The translations under genes were made by a program, and so were the position numbers. Below, piece after piece: positions 39,494-49,660 of a stretch of 64,000 bases of DNA (positions are counted from its first letter, which is position 1; every line of letters begins with the position of its first letter). This DNA is from an uncultured Lachnospiraceae bacterium (GTDB taxonomy: Bacteria > Bacillota > Clostridia > Lachnospirales > Lachnospiraceae): assembly GCA_902786205.1 (NCBI GenBank), contig CADABQ010000007.1, positions 1-64,000 on the forward strand. The letters run 5' to 3'. The notes below the pieces were generated by a model, which saw nothing but the letters and a program-made list of their open reading frames with translations, was not told the DNA's origin and searched no databases.

Positions 39494-40807
39494 TTATTCT
39501 TGCACAAACGCATCATAAATAGCTTTAATTGCTGCTTTAAAATCGCAATTACTTACACCAATAATAATATTTAACTCACTAGAACCCTGGTCAATCATCT
39601 TTACATTTACTTTTGCATACGCTAATGCGGAGAAGATACGTCCTGCAGTACCTCTTGTTGCCTTCATACCGCGTCCAACAACAGCAATCAAGGCTAAGTC
39701 ACTTTCCAAATCAACAGAATCTGGTTCTACCTCACGATCAATGCCCGCTAAAATGCGTTGCTCTTTTCCTTCAAATTGTTCCTGATCCACAAAAATTGTC
39801 ATAGTATCAATTCCAGATGGCATATGTTCAAAAGATACACCATTCTTTTCAAATACACTTAATACTTTACGACCAAAACCAATTTCTGAATTCATCATAT
39901 CTTTTTCGATATTTACAGCAACAAATCCCTTTGTACCAGCAATACCTGTAATTACATATTCTGGTGTATGACATGTGCTCTTTACAATCATTGTTCCTGG
40001 ATCTTCTGGTGCATTTGTATTACGGATATTAATTGGAATTCCTGCCTGTCTTACTGGGAAGATTGCATCTTCGTGTAATACAGAAGCTCCCATATATGCC
40101 AACTCACGAAGCTCCTTGTAAGTGATCACTTTAATTACCTTTGGATGCTTGATAATTCTTGGATCTGCAACAAGGAAACCAGAAACGTCTGTCCAGTTTT
40201 CATACAAATCTGCTTTTGCAGCCTTTGCAACAATAGAACCTGTCACATCAGAACCACCTCTTGAAAATGTACGAACCGATCCATCTGGATTTGCACCATA
40301 AAATCCTGGAATTACTGCACGATTTTCTTTTGCTAAACGTTCACTTAACACTTTGTGTGTCTTATCTGCATCAAATGTACCTTCTTCATCAAAGAAAATA
40401 ACCTCAGCAGAATCAATAAAGTTATAACCTAAATAATCAGCCATAACAATACCATTTAAATATTCACCACGGGAAGCAGCATAATCAGAACCGGCTTTTT
40501 CTTTAAAATTCTTTTCTACCACCTTAAATTCTTCATCTAATGATAGCTTTAAGCCCAATCCTTTGATAATTTCTTCATATCTTGTCTTAATGGCCTTTAA
40601 TTCCTTCGTAAAATTCTTACCAGCCTCAGCCAAAGCATAGCATCCATATAACATATCTGTAACTTTGATATCCTCTGGAAAACGTTTTCCAGGAGCAGAT
40701 GGTACAACAAACTTTCTGCTTTCATCTGCACGGATAATATCTCCAACTTTCTTAAACTGTTCTGCACTTGCTAACGAACTTCCACCGAATTTTACAACTT
40801 TTTTCAT
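39494..40807 (-). CDS. lysC: Aspartate kinase
   Basis: It phosphorylates aspartate, opening the lysine, threonine and methionine branch. The 437-residue protein starts KVVKFGGSSLASAEQFKKV, the amino-acid kinase motif, and has PGFYGANPDGSVRTFSRGGSDVTGSI and YENWTDVSGFLVADPR. Two ACT domains follow near 300-437 (VNIEKDMMNSEIGFGRKVLSVFE, and VVGRGMKATRGTAGRIFSALAYAKVN), the allosteric part. No lysine riboswitch is seen in the leader. Single gene with its own promoter. Confidence 0.93.
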   Translation of the reverse strand: MKKVVKFGGSSLASAEQFKKVGDIIRADESRKFVVPSAPGKRFPEDIKVTDMLYGCYALAEAGKNFTKELKAIKTRYEEIIKGLGLKLSLDEEFKVVEKNFKEKAGSDYAASRGEYLNGIVMADYLGYNFIDSAEVIFFDEEGTFDADKTHKVLSERLAKENRAVIPGFYGANPDGSVRTFSRGGSDVTGSIVAKAAKADLYENWTDVSGFLVADPRIIKHPKVIKVITYKELRELAYMGASVLHEDAIFPVRQAGIPINIRNTNAPEDPGTMIVKSTCHTPEYVITGIAGTKGFVAVNIEKDMMNSEIGFGRKVLSVFEKNGVSFEHMPSGIDTMTIFVDQEQFEGKEQRILAGIDREVEPDSVDLESDLALIAVVGRGMKATRGTAGRIFSALAYAKVNVKMIDQGSSELNIIIGVSNCDFKAAIKAIYDAFVQE

Positions 40808-40997
40808 TACTTAACACCTAAGCCTTTCTTTTTCTATTCTTCTATAGTATAGAGAAATTTGTTTTCAACTTCTCCTTTATACAATATACAATAATCAGAA
40901 TCATGAAAACGAACCTTTTCATAATTACAAAATGTGATTTTAACTTGTTTCTTCCTATTGCTTATAGGATAACTGTCTATTTACACATACTTCTTTT

Positions 40998-41026
40998 ATA
41001 CTACACACCATTTTAATGCTTGTCAA
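40998..41026 (-). promoter_or_regulatory. Promoter of aspartate kinase gene
   Basis: On the minus strand a consensus TTGACA (41021-41026) is followed at 17 bases by TAGTAT (40998-41003), overlapping TATAAA. About 190 bases of leader remain before the ATG, with no recognised riboswitch. Confidence 0.5.
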
Positions 41027-41085
41027 GAAAAAAGTGGATGATGAAATCGTTTTACCTTTAAAAACAATTCCATCATCCACTTTTT
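41027..41085 (-). terminator. Terminator of the exporter pair
   Basis: GTGGATGATG (41034-41043) pairs with CATCATCCAC (41071-41080), with extra inner pairing and a T-run on the minus strand. Just after the ABC stop at 41105. Confidence 0.85.
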
Positions 41086-41104
41086 CATGTTTCACGCTTT
41101 TCAA

Positions 41105-43012
41105 TTATTCTAATTCAAATGCGCCAGTATATAACTGATAATATTTTCCTTTTTGTGCAATGAGATCATCATGACTTCCACGCTCAATAATTCTTCCCTG
41201 CTCCAGTACCATAATCACATCAGAATTTTTTACCGTGGATAAACGATGGGCAATTACAAAAACGGTTCTTCCTTTCATTAGAGAATCCATTCCCCTTTGT
41301 ACAATAGCCTCCGTACGAGTATCAATAGAAGAAGTTGCTTCATCCAATATCATAACCGGAGGATCTGCCACCGCCGCACGGGCAATTGCAATCAATTGTC
41401 TCTGTCCTTGTGAAAGATTTGCACCATTTCCAGAAAGCATTGTATCATATCCTTCTGGCAATCGATCAATAAAATCGTCTGCCCCAGCTAATTTTGCTGC
41501 CGCTATACATTCTTCATCCGTTGCATCTAGTTTACCATATCGAATATTATCCATCACAGAACCAGTAAACAAATTTGTCTCCTGCAAAACAATTCCAAGA
41601 GAGCGACGTAAATCTGCTTTTTTAATCTTATTGATATTAATACCATCATAACGAATTTTTCCATCTGCAATATCATAAAATCGATTAATCAAATTTGTGA
41701 TTGTTGTTTTTCCTGCACCAGTTGAACCAACAAAAGCAACTTTTTGTCCAGGTTTTGCATATACATCAATATTATGCAATACCAATTTTTTTTCTGTATA
41801 ACCAAAATCTACATCGAACAAACGAACATCCCCGGTTAATTTTGTATACGTAACCGTTCCATCTGCCGCATGTGGATGTTTCCAAGCCCACATTCCAGTA
41901 TGTTCTTTACATTCTACAATAGATCCATTTTCTTCTTTTGCATTTACTAATGTAACATATCCCTCATCTACTTCCGGTTTCTGATCAGCCAGATTAAAAA
42001 TACGATCCGCACCTGCAAGCGCCATAACAACAGAATTTACCTGCTGAGATACCTGACTGACATTACCGGAAAATTGTTTTGTCATATTTAAAAATGGAAC
42101 AACAATGCTTACGCCCATTGCCAAACCTGAAATACCTATATTCGGCACTTTTAAATAAATAAGCAGACCACCTACTGCTGCCACTAAAACATAAAGAATA
42201 TTTCCTATATTATTCAAAATAGGCATAAGCATATTAGAAAAACTATTGGCCGCCTCTGCATCTTGAAACAGCTTTTCATTGATAGAATCAAATGCTTTTT
42301 CTGTTTCTTCTTCGTGACAAAAAACTTTTACAACTTTTTCGCCATTCATAATCTCTTCAATATAACCTTCCACTTTTCCTATTGCATTTTGCTGTCTGAC
42401 AAAGTATTTTGCAGAAGCTCCACCTATCTTTTTTGTGACAACCGTCATAATAATAACACCCACAACAACTACCGCTGCCATCCAGAAACTAAAATATAAC
42501 ATCAAAAAGAATGTAGTACAAACGACCACCACCGCATTGATCAACTGTGGTATACTCTGTGAAATCATCTGACGAAGCGTGTCAATATCATTTGTGTAAT
42601 AACTCATAATATCTCCATGATTATTCACATCAAAATATTTAATTGGTAAATCCTGCATACCATTAAACATTTTTTCACGCATCTTCATCAAAGAACCTTG
42701 CGTAATCACTGCCATCATCTGATTATAGACAAAGCATGCAATTAAAGATAATATATAAAATATACCCAAGATTGTTACAAGATGAATAATCCTTCCAGAT
42801 ACTCCATTCCAATCTCCTGTCTTATATGTCTGATCTATCAAAGAAACAACCTGTTGCATAAAAACACTTGGTATAGAAGAAACCACTGCACTAAAAACAA
42901 TGCAAATCAATACAACCGGCATCATAACAGGATAAAATTCAAATAATGTTTTTATCAAGCGTGGCAACGTACCTTTTTTCACTACACCCTGTTTTCCGTT
43001 TCTTTTATTCAT
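41105..43012 (-). CDS. ABC exporter half-transporter, canonical ATPase site
   Basis: This roughly 635-residue membrane-ATPase fusion is the canonical half of a heterodimeric multidrug-type exporter. Six membrane helices are followed by an ATPase domain: Walker A GSTGAGKTT, signature LSQGQ, Walker B VMILDEATSSIDTRTE with the catalytic Glu, and AHRLS. Between the two halves a 40-residue insert (near WAWKHPHAADGTV) lies at the start of the ATPase domain, as in many clostridial exporters. The start is the ATG at 43012, with AGGTG six bases upstream. Its first eight bases overlap the stop of the partner gene, so the two are translated together. Confidence 0.92.
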   Translation of the reverse strand: MNKRNGKQGVVKKGTLPRLIKTLFEFYPVMMPVVLICIVFSAVVSSIPSVFMQQVVSLIDQTYKTGDWNGVSGRIIHLVTILGIFYILSLIACFVYNQMMAVITQGSLMKMREKMFNGMQDLPIKYFDVNNHGDIMSYYTNDIDTLRQMISQSIPQLINAVVVVCTTFFLMLYFSFWMAAVVVVGVIIMTVVTKKIGGASAKYFVRQQNAIGKVEGYIEEIMNGEKVVKVFCHEEETEKAFDSINEKLFQDAEAANSFSNMLMPILNNIGNILYVLVAAVGGLLIYLKVPNIGISGLAMGVSIVVPFLNMTKQFSGNVSQVSQQVNSVVMALAGADRIFNLADQKPEVDEGYVTLVNAKEENGSIVECKEHTGMWAWKHPHAADGTVTYTKLTGDVRLFDVDFGYTEKKLVLHNIDVYAKPGQKVAFVGSTGAGKTTITNLINRFYDIADGKIRYDGININKIKKADLRRSLGIVLQETNLFTGSVMDNIRYGKLDATDEECIAAAKLAGADDFIDRLPEGYDTMLSGNGANLSQGQRQLIAIARAAVADPPVMILDEATSSIDTRTEAIVQRGMDSLMKGRTVFVIAHRLSTVKNSDVIMVLEQGRIIERGSHDDLIAQKGKYYQLYTGAFELE

Positions 43013-44747
43013 CTTCTTCACCTGCCTTATTTTGTGACATAAATACTTCACGATATATTTCATTTGTTTTTAATAGTTCCTCATGTGTACCAATTCCATT
43101 AATGGTACCCCCATCCATAACAACAATACGATTCGAATCCTGCACAGATGAAATTCGCTGTGCAATAATTATTTTTGTTGTCTCTGGAATAAATTGTGCA
43201 AAAGCCTGCCGAATCAATGCATCTGTCTTCGTATCTACTGCACTGGTCGAATCGTCCAAAATAATTACTTTGGGTTTTTTCAACAAAGCGCGGGCAATAC
43301 ACAAACGCTGCTTTTGTCCTCCTGATACATTCGCTCCACCTTGCTCAATGTATGTATCATACTTATCTGGGAATCTTTGAATAAATTCATCTGCTTGTGC
43401 AAGCTTGCATGCCTCTATCATTTCTTCGTCTGTTGCCTCTTTATTTCCCCAACGCAAATTGTCTTTAATCGTGCCAGAAAATAATACATTTTTCTGTAAT
43501 ACAACTGCAACTTGATTACGCAATGTATCAAGATCATATGCTTTTACATTTTCTCCACCAACTTTAACTACACCTTCCGTTACATCATACAAACGAGAAA
43601 TAAGCTGAATCAGGGAAGACTTAGAAGAACCTGTTCCTCCAATAATTCCGATAGTTTCTCCAGACTTGATATGAAGATCAATGTTCGATAAGGCATTTTT
43701 ATGAGCCGTCTTTGCATACTTGAAATTAACACCTTCAAAATCAATAGAACCATCCTCAACTTGCATCAAAGGATTTTCCGGATTTTTAATTGTACTTTCA
43801 TCCTCCAGTACTTCAACAATACGTTTCGCTGACTCCATTGACATTGTTACCATAACAAAAACCATAGATACCATCATAAGGCTCATTAAAATTTGAAATC
43901 CATAAGTAAGTAAAGAAGACAATTGCCCTACATTAACTGTTGCCCCTTTTGTGGAAATAATAAAATATGCACCAAAATACATTACAAATAACATAACCAC
44001 ATATAGACAAAATTGCATAACAGGCGCATTTATCGCTAAAATTCTCTCTGCTTTTGTAAAATCTTTGCATACGTCCTCTGCTGCAACCTGAAATTTTTGT
44101 TTTTCATAATCTTCACGAACAAAAGATTTTACTACTCGCATTGATTTTACATTTTCTTGAATAGAATTGTTTAATTTATCATATTTTTTAAATACTGCCC
44201 GAAATAATGGCATTGTTATCTTTAATACAAATCCCAATACCAAAATAAGAATTGGAACAACTGCAACAAAAATAGTAGCAAGTTTTCCCCCCATAATAAA
44301 TGCCATTATGATAGCAAATAGAAACATAAGCGGAGCTCGAACCGCAAGACGAATCGTCATCATAAATGCCATCTGCACATTCATAACATCCGTCGTCATT
44401 CTAGTCACCAATGAAGAAGTAGAAAAACGATCAATATTTTCAAACGAAAACTCCTGTACCTTATAAAACATATCTTTTCTTAGGTTCTTCGCCAAACCAC
44501 AGGATGCTGTAGAAGCTGTCTTTCCTGCCAAACCTCCAAACAAAAGAGAAAGACAAGCCATTATCACCAATATAACTCCATATTTTCCAATTACGTCCAA
44601 TCCACATCCACTTTGAATTTCATTGACAAGATTTGCAATAATCAACGGAATTATGCACTCAAGAACTACTTCAAAGATAATAAAAATCGGTGTAATAACC
44701 GCAGAATGTTTATATTCTCGTAAACATCCAGTCAATTGTTTTATCAT
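43005..44747 (-). CDS. ABC exporter half-transporter, degenerate ATPase site
   Basis: This is the partner of the 41105 gene. It has six membrane helices then an ATPase domain with Walker A GGTGSSKSS, VSGGQ signature and Walker B VIILDDSTSAVDTKTD. Asp replaces the catalytic Glu, and the switch His is replaced by Gln (AQRIS), as in the degenerate site of TM287/288- or BmrCD-like heterodimers. The start is the ATG at 44747, nine bases after AAGGAG; the ATG at 44756 touches that site. The substrate cannot be told; drugs, lipids or peptides are all possible. Confidence 0.92.
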   Translation of the reverse strand: MIKQLTGCLREYKHSAVITPIFIIFEVVLECIIPLIIANLVNEIQSGCGLDVIGKYGVILVIMACLSLLFGGLAGKTASTASCGLAKNLRKDMFYKVQEFSFENIDRFSTSSLVTRMTTDVMNVQMAFMMTIRLAVRAPLMFLFAIIMAFIMGGKLATIFVAVVPILILVLGFVLKITMPLFRAVFKKYDKLNNSIQENVKSMRVVKSFVREDYEKQKFQVAAEDVCKDFTKAERILAINAPVMQFCLYVVMLFVMYFGAYFIISTKGATVNVGQLSSLLTYGFQILMSLMMVSMVFVMVTMSMESAKRIVEVLEDESTIKNPENPLMQVEDGSIDFEGVNFKYAKTAHKNALSNIDLHIKSGETIGIIGGTGSSKSSLIQLISRLYDVTEGVVKVGGENVKAYDLDTLRNQVAVVLQKNVLFSGTIKDNLRWGNKEATDEEMIEACKLAQADEFIQRFPDKYDTYIEQGGANVSGGQKQRLCIARALLKKPKVIILDDSTSAVDTKTDALIRQAFAQFIPETTKIIIAQRISSVQDSNRIVVMDGGTINGIGTHEELLKTNEIYREVFMSQNKAGEEDE

Positions 44748-44876
44748 GTATTCCATCTCCTTTTTTATTTTTGCAACTGTTTCAAGGGTGCGTCTGTGAT
44801 ATTTTTAACTAATAACAAAATTTCTTAGCCATTTTACAAATGTCCCTCTGAATAGTCACTTATTTTTATATGAAGA

Positions 44877-44913
44877 AGAAAGGGTATTCCCGCACATACG
44901 GAAAACCCTTTCT
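44877..44913 (-). terminator. Terminator after the HAD gene
   Basis: AGAAAGGGT (44877-44885) pairs with ACCCTTTCT (44905-44913). It separates the two exporter operons. Confidence 0.6.
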
Positions 44914-45005
44914 AAGTCAGCCTATCTATTTTAGCACTAAAAATATAATTTTTCAAATACTTTTTTTACAAGCAGATTGAAAAACTAGCATTATTCCTAT
45001 TTTAT

Positions 45006-45623
45006 TTATTCTGCTATTTTTTCCGGTAATTCTGCAAAAGTATTGATTCGTTTTACATCTGCATCTACCGTACCAAATCCATATGCCGCATGAATAAACT
45101 CAAACCCTGCTTCCATTGTTGCCTCATAATCACCCTGAATATCGCCCACATAGATCACATGGTCTAATCGATTTCGTTTTGCAACAAGTTTTTGATTATA
45201 TGCTTTTCCTTTCCCAGTATTTCCAAAACATTCAAAATCATCAAAATATTTTTCAAATTTATAGAATTTCAAAAATGCTTCTATATAGCCGCTTTGACAA
45301 TTGCTTACGATATACAAAGGATATTTTTCCTTTAATTGCTTGAGTGTTTTTTCTAAATCCGGATATAAAACACCTCCATGCTGTTCTAAATAAACATTTT
45401 CAACTTGTAAACAACGATCAAATATTTCTTTTCTCTCTTCTACTGTTTTCTCCGGCATAACATTTTCTGCAATCACATCCATCGTCTTTCCCATAAGACT
45501 TTGTAAATGTTCCATGCTCAATTCTACTCCGTATTCCTTTAACACTTCATTCCATATATAACATATTTCTTTTGTTGAATCCCATAAGGTTCCATCCATA
45601 TCAAACATAATACCTGTTTTCAT
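45006..45623 (-). CDS. HAD-family phosphatase
   Basis: This is a roughly 205-residue haloacid dehalogenase-like hydrolase with DMDGTLWDS (motif I), SNCQSGY (II), a Lys in the AYNQKLVAKR region (III) and VGDIQGDYEA (IV), and a helical cap of the phosphoglycolate phosphatase type. The start is the ATG at 45623, ten bases after GGGAGG, rather than the TTG at 45629. It lies 18 bases after an exporter gene and is the last gene of that operon. Its substrate is unknown; the linkage to the exporter may be physical only. Confidence 0.82.
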   Translation of the reverse strand: MKTGIMFDMDGTLWDSTKEICYIWNEVLKEYGVELSMEHLQSLMGKTMDVIAENVMPEKTVEERKEIFDRCLQVENVYLEQHGGVLYPDLEKTLKQLKEKYPLYIVSNCQSGYIEAFLKFYKFEKYFDDFECFGNTGKGKAYNQKLVAKRNRLDHVIYVGDIQGDYEATMEAGFEFIHAAYGFGTVDADVKRINTFAELPEKIAE

Positions 45624-45641
45624 TTTCAAATTGCCTCCCTT

Positions 45642-47396
45642 TTATGATTCTGTTGTCGCAAACTGACTATTATAAAGGTTTGCATAAAATCCATTTTGCG
45701 CAAGCAATGTATCATGATTTCCCTGTTCTATAATATTACCATCTTTCATAACTAAAATCACGTCTGCTTCACGAATGGTAGATAAACGATGCGCAACAAT
45801 AAAACTAGTCCTTCCCTGCATCATGTGACTAAATGCCTCCTGAATTTTTACCTCTGTACGGGTATCTATAGAAGAAGTTGCCTCATCCAATATCAAAATT
45901 GGTGGTAGACAAAGCATAACCCGCGCAATACAAAGTAACTGTTTTTGTCCTTGTGAAAGCGAAGCACCACTTTCTCCAATAACTGTATCATACCCATTTG
46001 GAAGTCTTTTTATAAAATTATGTGCATGAGAATCCTTAGCTGCCTGTATAATTTCTTCTCTTGTAGCATTCGGTTTCCCCATAGATATATTTTCCAATAT
46101 CGTGCCTGTTTTTAGCCAGGTTTCCTGTAATACCATACCAAAATTGCTTCGCAAATCTTTTCTAGAAATATCTCTGATATCCACTCCATCAATTTTAATA
46201 CTTCCTTGATCCACATCATAGAAACGCATCAACAAATTGATCATCGTCGTTTTTCCACAGCCAGTCGGTCCTACAATTGCAATTCTTTGTCCAGGCTTTA
46301 CAGATAAGTTAAAATCCTGTATTAATTTTTTTTCTGGAACATAAGAGAAAGATACATGTTCTAGGTCAACTTTTCCGGTTGCATTTTGCAATCTGCAAGT
46401 TACCTCTGTTTCTCTTTCCGGTTCTTCCTCAATCAAAGCAAATACGCGCGCTGCACATGCCAATGCATTTTGTAATTCCGTAATTACTCCTGAAATCTCA
46501 TTAAAAGGCTTTGTATATTGATTTGCGTAACTCAAAAAGCAAGATAATTCACCAACTGTCAACATACCACCAATAGCAAAATACGCTCCCGTCAAACCAA
46601 CTCCAGCATAAACTACACTATTTAAAAATCTAGTCACTGGATTGGTAAGAGAGGAAAAGAATGTCGCCTGCAACGAACATTCTGCCAAACGTTCATTAAT
46701 TTCATCAAATTGTTCCATAGCTTCCTTTTCATGATGATACGCTTTTACAACCTGCTGGTTTCCAACTAATTCTTCCACCAATGAAGTTTGTTCCCCTCTT
46801 GTCTCTGATTGTTTTAAAAACAAATGATAAGTTTTCCCGGAAATAAAACGTGCTACAAAAAGAGATAACGGAGTTAATAACACCACTACAAAAGCAATCC
46901 AAATATTGATAGAAAACATAAAAAGCAAGGTTGCCAAAATCGTTACAACTCCTGTAAATAGTTGTGTAAATCCCATCAAAAGTCCATCCGCAAATTGGTC
47001 TACATCCGCTATTACCCTGCTTACAATATCTCCATGAGACTGCGCATCTATATACTTTAAAGGTATTTTTTGTATTTTCTCAAAGGCCTCATTTCGAATA
47101 TCCTGCACAACCTGATACGTTATTTTATTATTTATTGTGTTCATAATCCATTGGAAAAATGCGGTAATAAAGGCAACAATGACAATGCGTATCAATAATG
47201 GAATGATTGTTTGGTCCACCTTTCCCGGACCTACAATTTTGTCAATAGCATTTCCTACAACAACTGGAATATACAAGGTCAAGAGTACACTTAAAAAAGC
47301 AAGTAAAATAGAACAAAAAAGCAAAAAACGATACTGTTTGATATACGTAAGTACCTTTTGAATTGTAGCTTTTGAAGTATTCTTTTTATTTTCCAT
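45642..47396 (-). CDS. ABC exporter half-transporter, canonical ATPase site (second pair)
   Basis: This roughly 584-residue half-transporter has six membrane helices and a full ATPase: Walker A GPTGCGKTT, LSQGQ signature, Walker B ILILDEATSSIDTRTE and AHRLS. It is the canonical half of the second heterodimer. The start is the ATG at 47396, nine bases after AAGGAGG; it overlaps the 3' end of the partner gene. Layout and motifs mirror the 41105/43005 pair, suggesting an old duplication. Confidence 0.92.
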   Translation of the reverse strand: MENKKNTSKATIQKVLTYIKQYRFLLFCSILLAFLSVLLTLYIPVVVGNAIDKIVGPGKVDQTIIPLLIRIVIVAFITAFFQWIMNTINNKITYQVVQDIRNEAFEKIQKIPLKYIDAQSHGDIVSRVIADVDQFADGLLMGFTQLFTGVVTILATLLFMFSINIWIAFVVVLLTPLSLFVARFISGKTYHLFLKQSETRGEQTSLVEELVGNQQVVKAYHHEKEAMEQFDEINERLAECSLQATFFSSLTNPVTRFLNSVVYAGVGLTGAYFAIGGMLTVGELSCFLSYANQYTKPFNEISGVITELQNALACAARVFALIEEEPERETEVTCRLQNATGKVDLEHVSFSYVPEKKLIQDFNLSVKPGQRIAIVGPTGCGKTTMINLLMRFYDVDQGSIKIDGVDIRDISRKDLRSNFGMVLQETWLKTGTILENISMGKPNATREEIIQAAKDSHAHNFIKRLPNGYDTVIGESGASLSQGQKQLLCIARVMLCLPPILILDEATSSIDTRTEVKIQEAFSHMMQGRTSFIVAHRLSTIREADVILVMKDGNIIEQGNHDTLLAQNGFYANLYNSQFATTES

Positions 47397-49122
47397 TTTC
47401 CATCGCCTCCTTTTTAAACTGCGAATAATAAATCTCCTTATATACATCACAACTTTCTAGTAATTCTTCATGTTTTCCCTTGCCAACTAGCTTTCCATCC
47501 TCTAAAACTAAAATGCAGTCAGCATGCTGTATGGAAGATGTTCTCTGTGATACCATAAATATGGTCATTTTCTTTTCCATTTTTGCTAATGCAATTCGCA
47601 AAGCTGCATCGGTTGCATAATCAAGTGCAGAAGAACTATCATCTAAAATCAATACATCTGCATCCTGTACCAATGCTCTAGCTATAGTAAGGCGCTGTTT
47701 TTGTCCTCCGGATAGATTTTTTCCGCCCTGTTCAATCATATAATCCAATCCGCCATCTTTTGATTCTACCACATCTTTTGCCTGTGCAATAGAAAGAGCT
47801 TCCCACAATTCCGCATCTGTAGCATCCTTCTTTCCCCAAAGCAAATTTTCGCGAATGGTACCATGAAATAGTACTGCCTTTTGCAAACAAGTAGATACCT
47901 TTGTACGAAGCGCTGCATAAGTATAGGATTTTACATTTTCACCATCTACCAAAACTTCCCCCTCTGTAGCTTCGTAAAAACGAGGGATTAAATTTACCAG
48001 AGAAGATTTACCAGAACCAGTTCCACCAATAATACCAATTACCTGTCCGGGTTTTGCTGCAAAAGAAATATTTTCCAACGCAGCTTCTCCACCACCCTGA
48101 TACTGCATACTCACATTTCGGAACTCTACCATGCTTTCATTTTTACTTTTTCCAGCCGTTTCCCTTCCTTCTTCCATATCAGAACTGGTTTCAAAAACAC
48201 TTTGAATACGATTTCCACATGCAATTGTTTTGGTTATACTGATAATCAAATTAGCAAGTTTAATTAACTCTACCAAAATCTGTGACATATAATTATAAAG
48301 TGCTACAACGGCTCCCTGTGTCAATACGCCTGCCGCTACACGTATTGCACCATTCCAAATTAAAATAGCAATGGCTATATTAATAATAATATACGTAACC
48401 GGATTCATCAGTGCAGAAATACAACCTACCTTTTTTTGTATATTCGTCAAATCTTCATTATATAGACCAAATATTTTTATTTCTTCCTCTTCTTTACAAA
48501 ACGCACGAATTACCCTTGTTCCCTCTAGATTTTCTCTAGTAGTAGACAATACACGATCTAATTTTTCCTGTACTTTACGATATTTTGGAATACAAAATAA
48601 CATAATCCCAAATATTACAATGAATAAAACCGGAATCGTAACTACAAAGATCAACGCTGCCTGCACATCAATTGTAAATGCCATGATCATTGCGCCAAAT
48701 ACCACAAATGGAGAACGTAAAAGCAAACGCAATGTTATATTAACGCCTGTTTGCACCTGATTCATATCACTTGTCATTCTTGTAATCAAACTTGAAACTC
48801 CAAGTTTATCCATTTCAGCAAAAGATAATGTTTGAATATGCTCAAATAATGCATGTTTTACTTCTTTTGCAAATCCAGTTGCCGCCTTTGCCGCAAAATA
48901 CTGTGCGCTAATGGATGCTGCCAATCCACACACACCAAAAAGAATCAAAGTTGCAAACATTTTTAGGATATATTCACGATCATGCATTCCAATACCCTTG
49001 TCAATCAAAGACGCCATAACAATTGGAACCATTAATTCAAATATAACCTCCACCAATTTAAAAAAAGGGCCTAAAAGACTCTCTTTTTTGTAATTTTTCA
49101 AATAGACCAGTAATTTTTTCAC
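47386..49122 (-). CDS. ABC exporter half-transporter, degenerate ATPase site (second pair)
   Basis: This is a roughly 578-residue half-transporter with Walker A GGTGSGKSS, LSGGQ signature and Walker B VLILDDSSSALDYATD. Asp takes the place of the catalytic Glu and Gln replaces the switch His (SQRTS). It is the non-hydrolysing partner of the 45642 gene. I choose the GTG at 49122 (MKKLLVYLK), eight bases after AGGAG; the TTG at 49128 is in frame. First gene of the operon; no MarR- or TetR-type regulator is adjacent. Confidence 0.9.
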   Translation of the reverse strand: MKKLLVYLKNYKKESLLGPFFKLVEVIFELMVPIVMASLIDKGIGMHDREYILKMFATLILFGVCGLAASISAQYFAAKAATGFAKEVKHALFEHIQTLSFAEMDKLGVSSLITRMTSDMNQVQTGVNITLRLLLRSPFVVFGAMIMAFTIDVQAALIFVVTIPVLFIVIFGIMLFCIPKYRKVQEKLDRVLSTTRENLEGTRVIRAFCKEEEEIKIFGLYNEDLTNIQKKVGCISALMNPVTYIIINIAIAILIWNGAIRVAAGVLTQGAVVALYNYMSQILVELIKLANLIISITKTIACGNRIQSVFETSSDMEEGRETAGKSKNESMVEFRNVSMQYQGGGEAALENISFAAKPGQVIGIIGGTGSGKSSLVNLIPRFYEATEGEVLVDGENVKSYTYAALRTKVSTCLQKAVLFHGTIRENLLWGKKDATDAELWEALSIAQAKDVVESKDGGLDYMIEQGGKNLSGGQKQRLTIARALVQDADVLILDDSSSALDYATDAALRIALAKMEKKMTIFMVSQRTSSIQHADCILVLEDGKLVGKGKHEELLESCDVYKEIYYSQFKKEAMENGK

Positions 49123-49229
49123 AAACAAAACTCCTATCTTTATTCATTTTCTCACTCAGAGAATTTTTGCTCATCTACAATTTTTTATCATATCACTTTT
49201 TGCTTTCTCTTTCAATCTTTTCCTATAGA

Positions 49230-49288
49230 GCAAAAAAATTCCCCTTAAGCAGTTTTTGGTTCTTTACCATATCTACTCAAGGGGAATT
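49230..49288 (-). terminator. Terminator of the DUF2325 gene
   Basis: AATTCCCCTT (49237-49246) pairs with AAGGGGAATT (49279-49288) over a large loop, then a T-run on the minus strand. Confidence 0.8.
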
Positions 49289-49307
49289 CTATCCTTTTCA
49301 ATTTTTT

Positions 49308-49589
49308 TTATGCATACGCCTTTTCTAAAATTGCAGTGAGTGCATTTCCACTACTTGTATGGCATCTTACTACATCTGCATTACACTTAGCAGCCTCTGC
49401 AACCGCACAGCGAACCATTTTATGAGAAACCGTATTCGTAAATAAAACAACCAAATCCGGACTTCCAATTTGACTACTCAAATTTCCGCTCATTTGTGTA
49501 AATACTTTTGCCTTACAATTATGCTGCTTACATATTTTTTTATATTGACATACCATACGGTCATGTCCGCCAATAATTACTACGCTCAT
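49308..49589 (-). CDS. DUF2325 family protein
   Basis: This 93-residue soluble protein starts MSVVIIGGHDRMVCQYK, the typical DUF2325 opening, and has DLVVLFTNTVSHKMV, then NADVVRCHTSSGNAL. The conserved Gly-Gly-His and Cys/His residues suggest nucleotide or metal binding; the biochemical role of the family is not settled. The ATG at 49589 has TGGAGGA just upstream; a longer frame to 49631 has no ribosome site. It has its own promoter with an operator-like palindrome and lies downstream of the metal ATPase, which suggests a link to metal supply. Confidence 0.8.
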   Translation of the reverse strand: MSVVIIGGHDRMVCQYKKICKQHNCKAKVFTQMSGNLSSQIGSPDLVVLFTNTVSHKMVRCAVAEAAKCNADVVRCHTSSGNALTAILEKAYA

Positions 49590-49660
49590 TTTATTCCTCC
49601 AATACTTCGGGTGTTTTGAGATTCTACCCAATCTTATGTAGTATACTCTGTTAAAAGGTT

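Noticed and set aside
40808-40997. Lysine riboswitch before aspartate kinase
   Set aside because: The leader of about 190 bases lacks the conserved helices and has no terminator hairpin.
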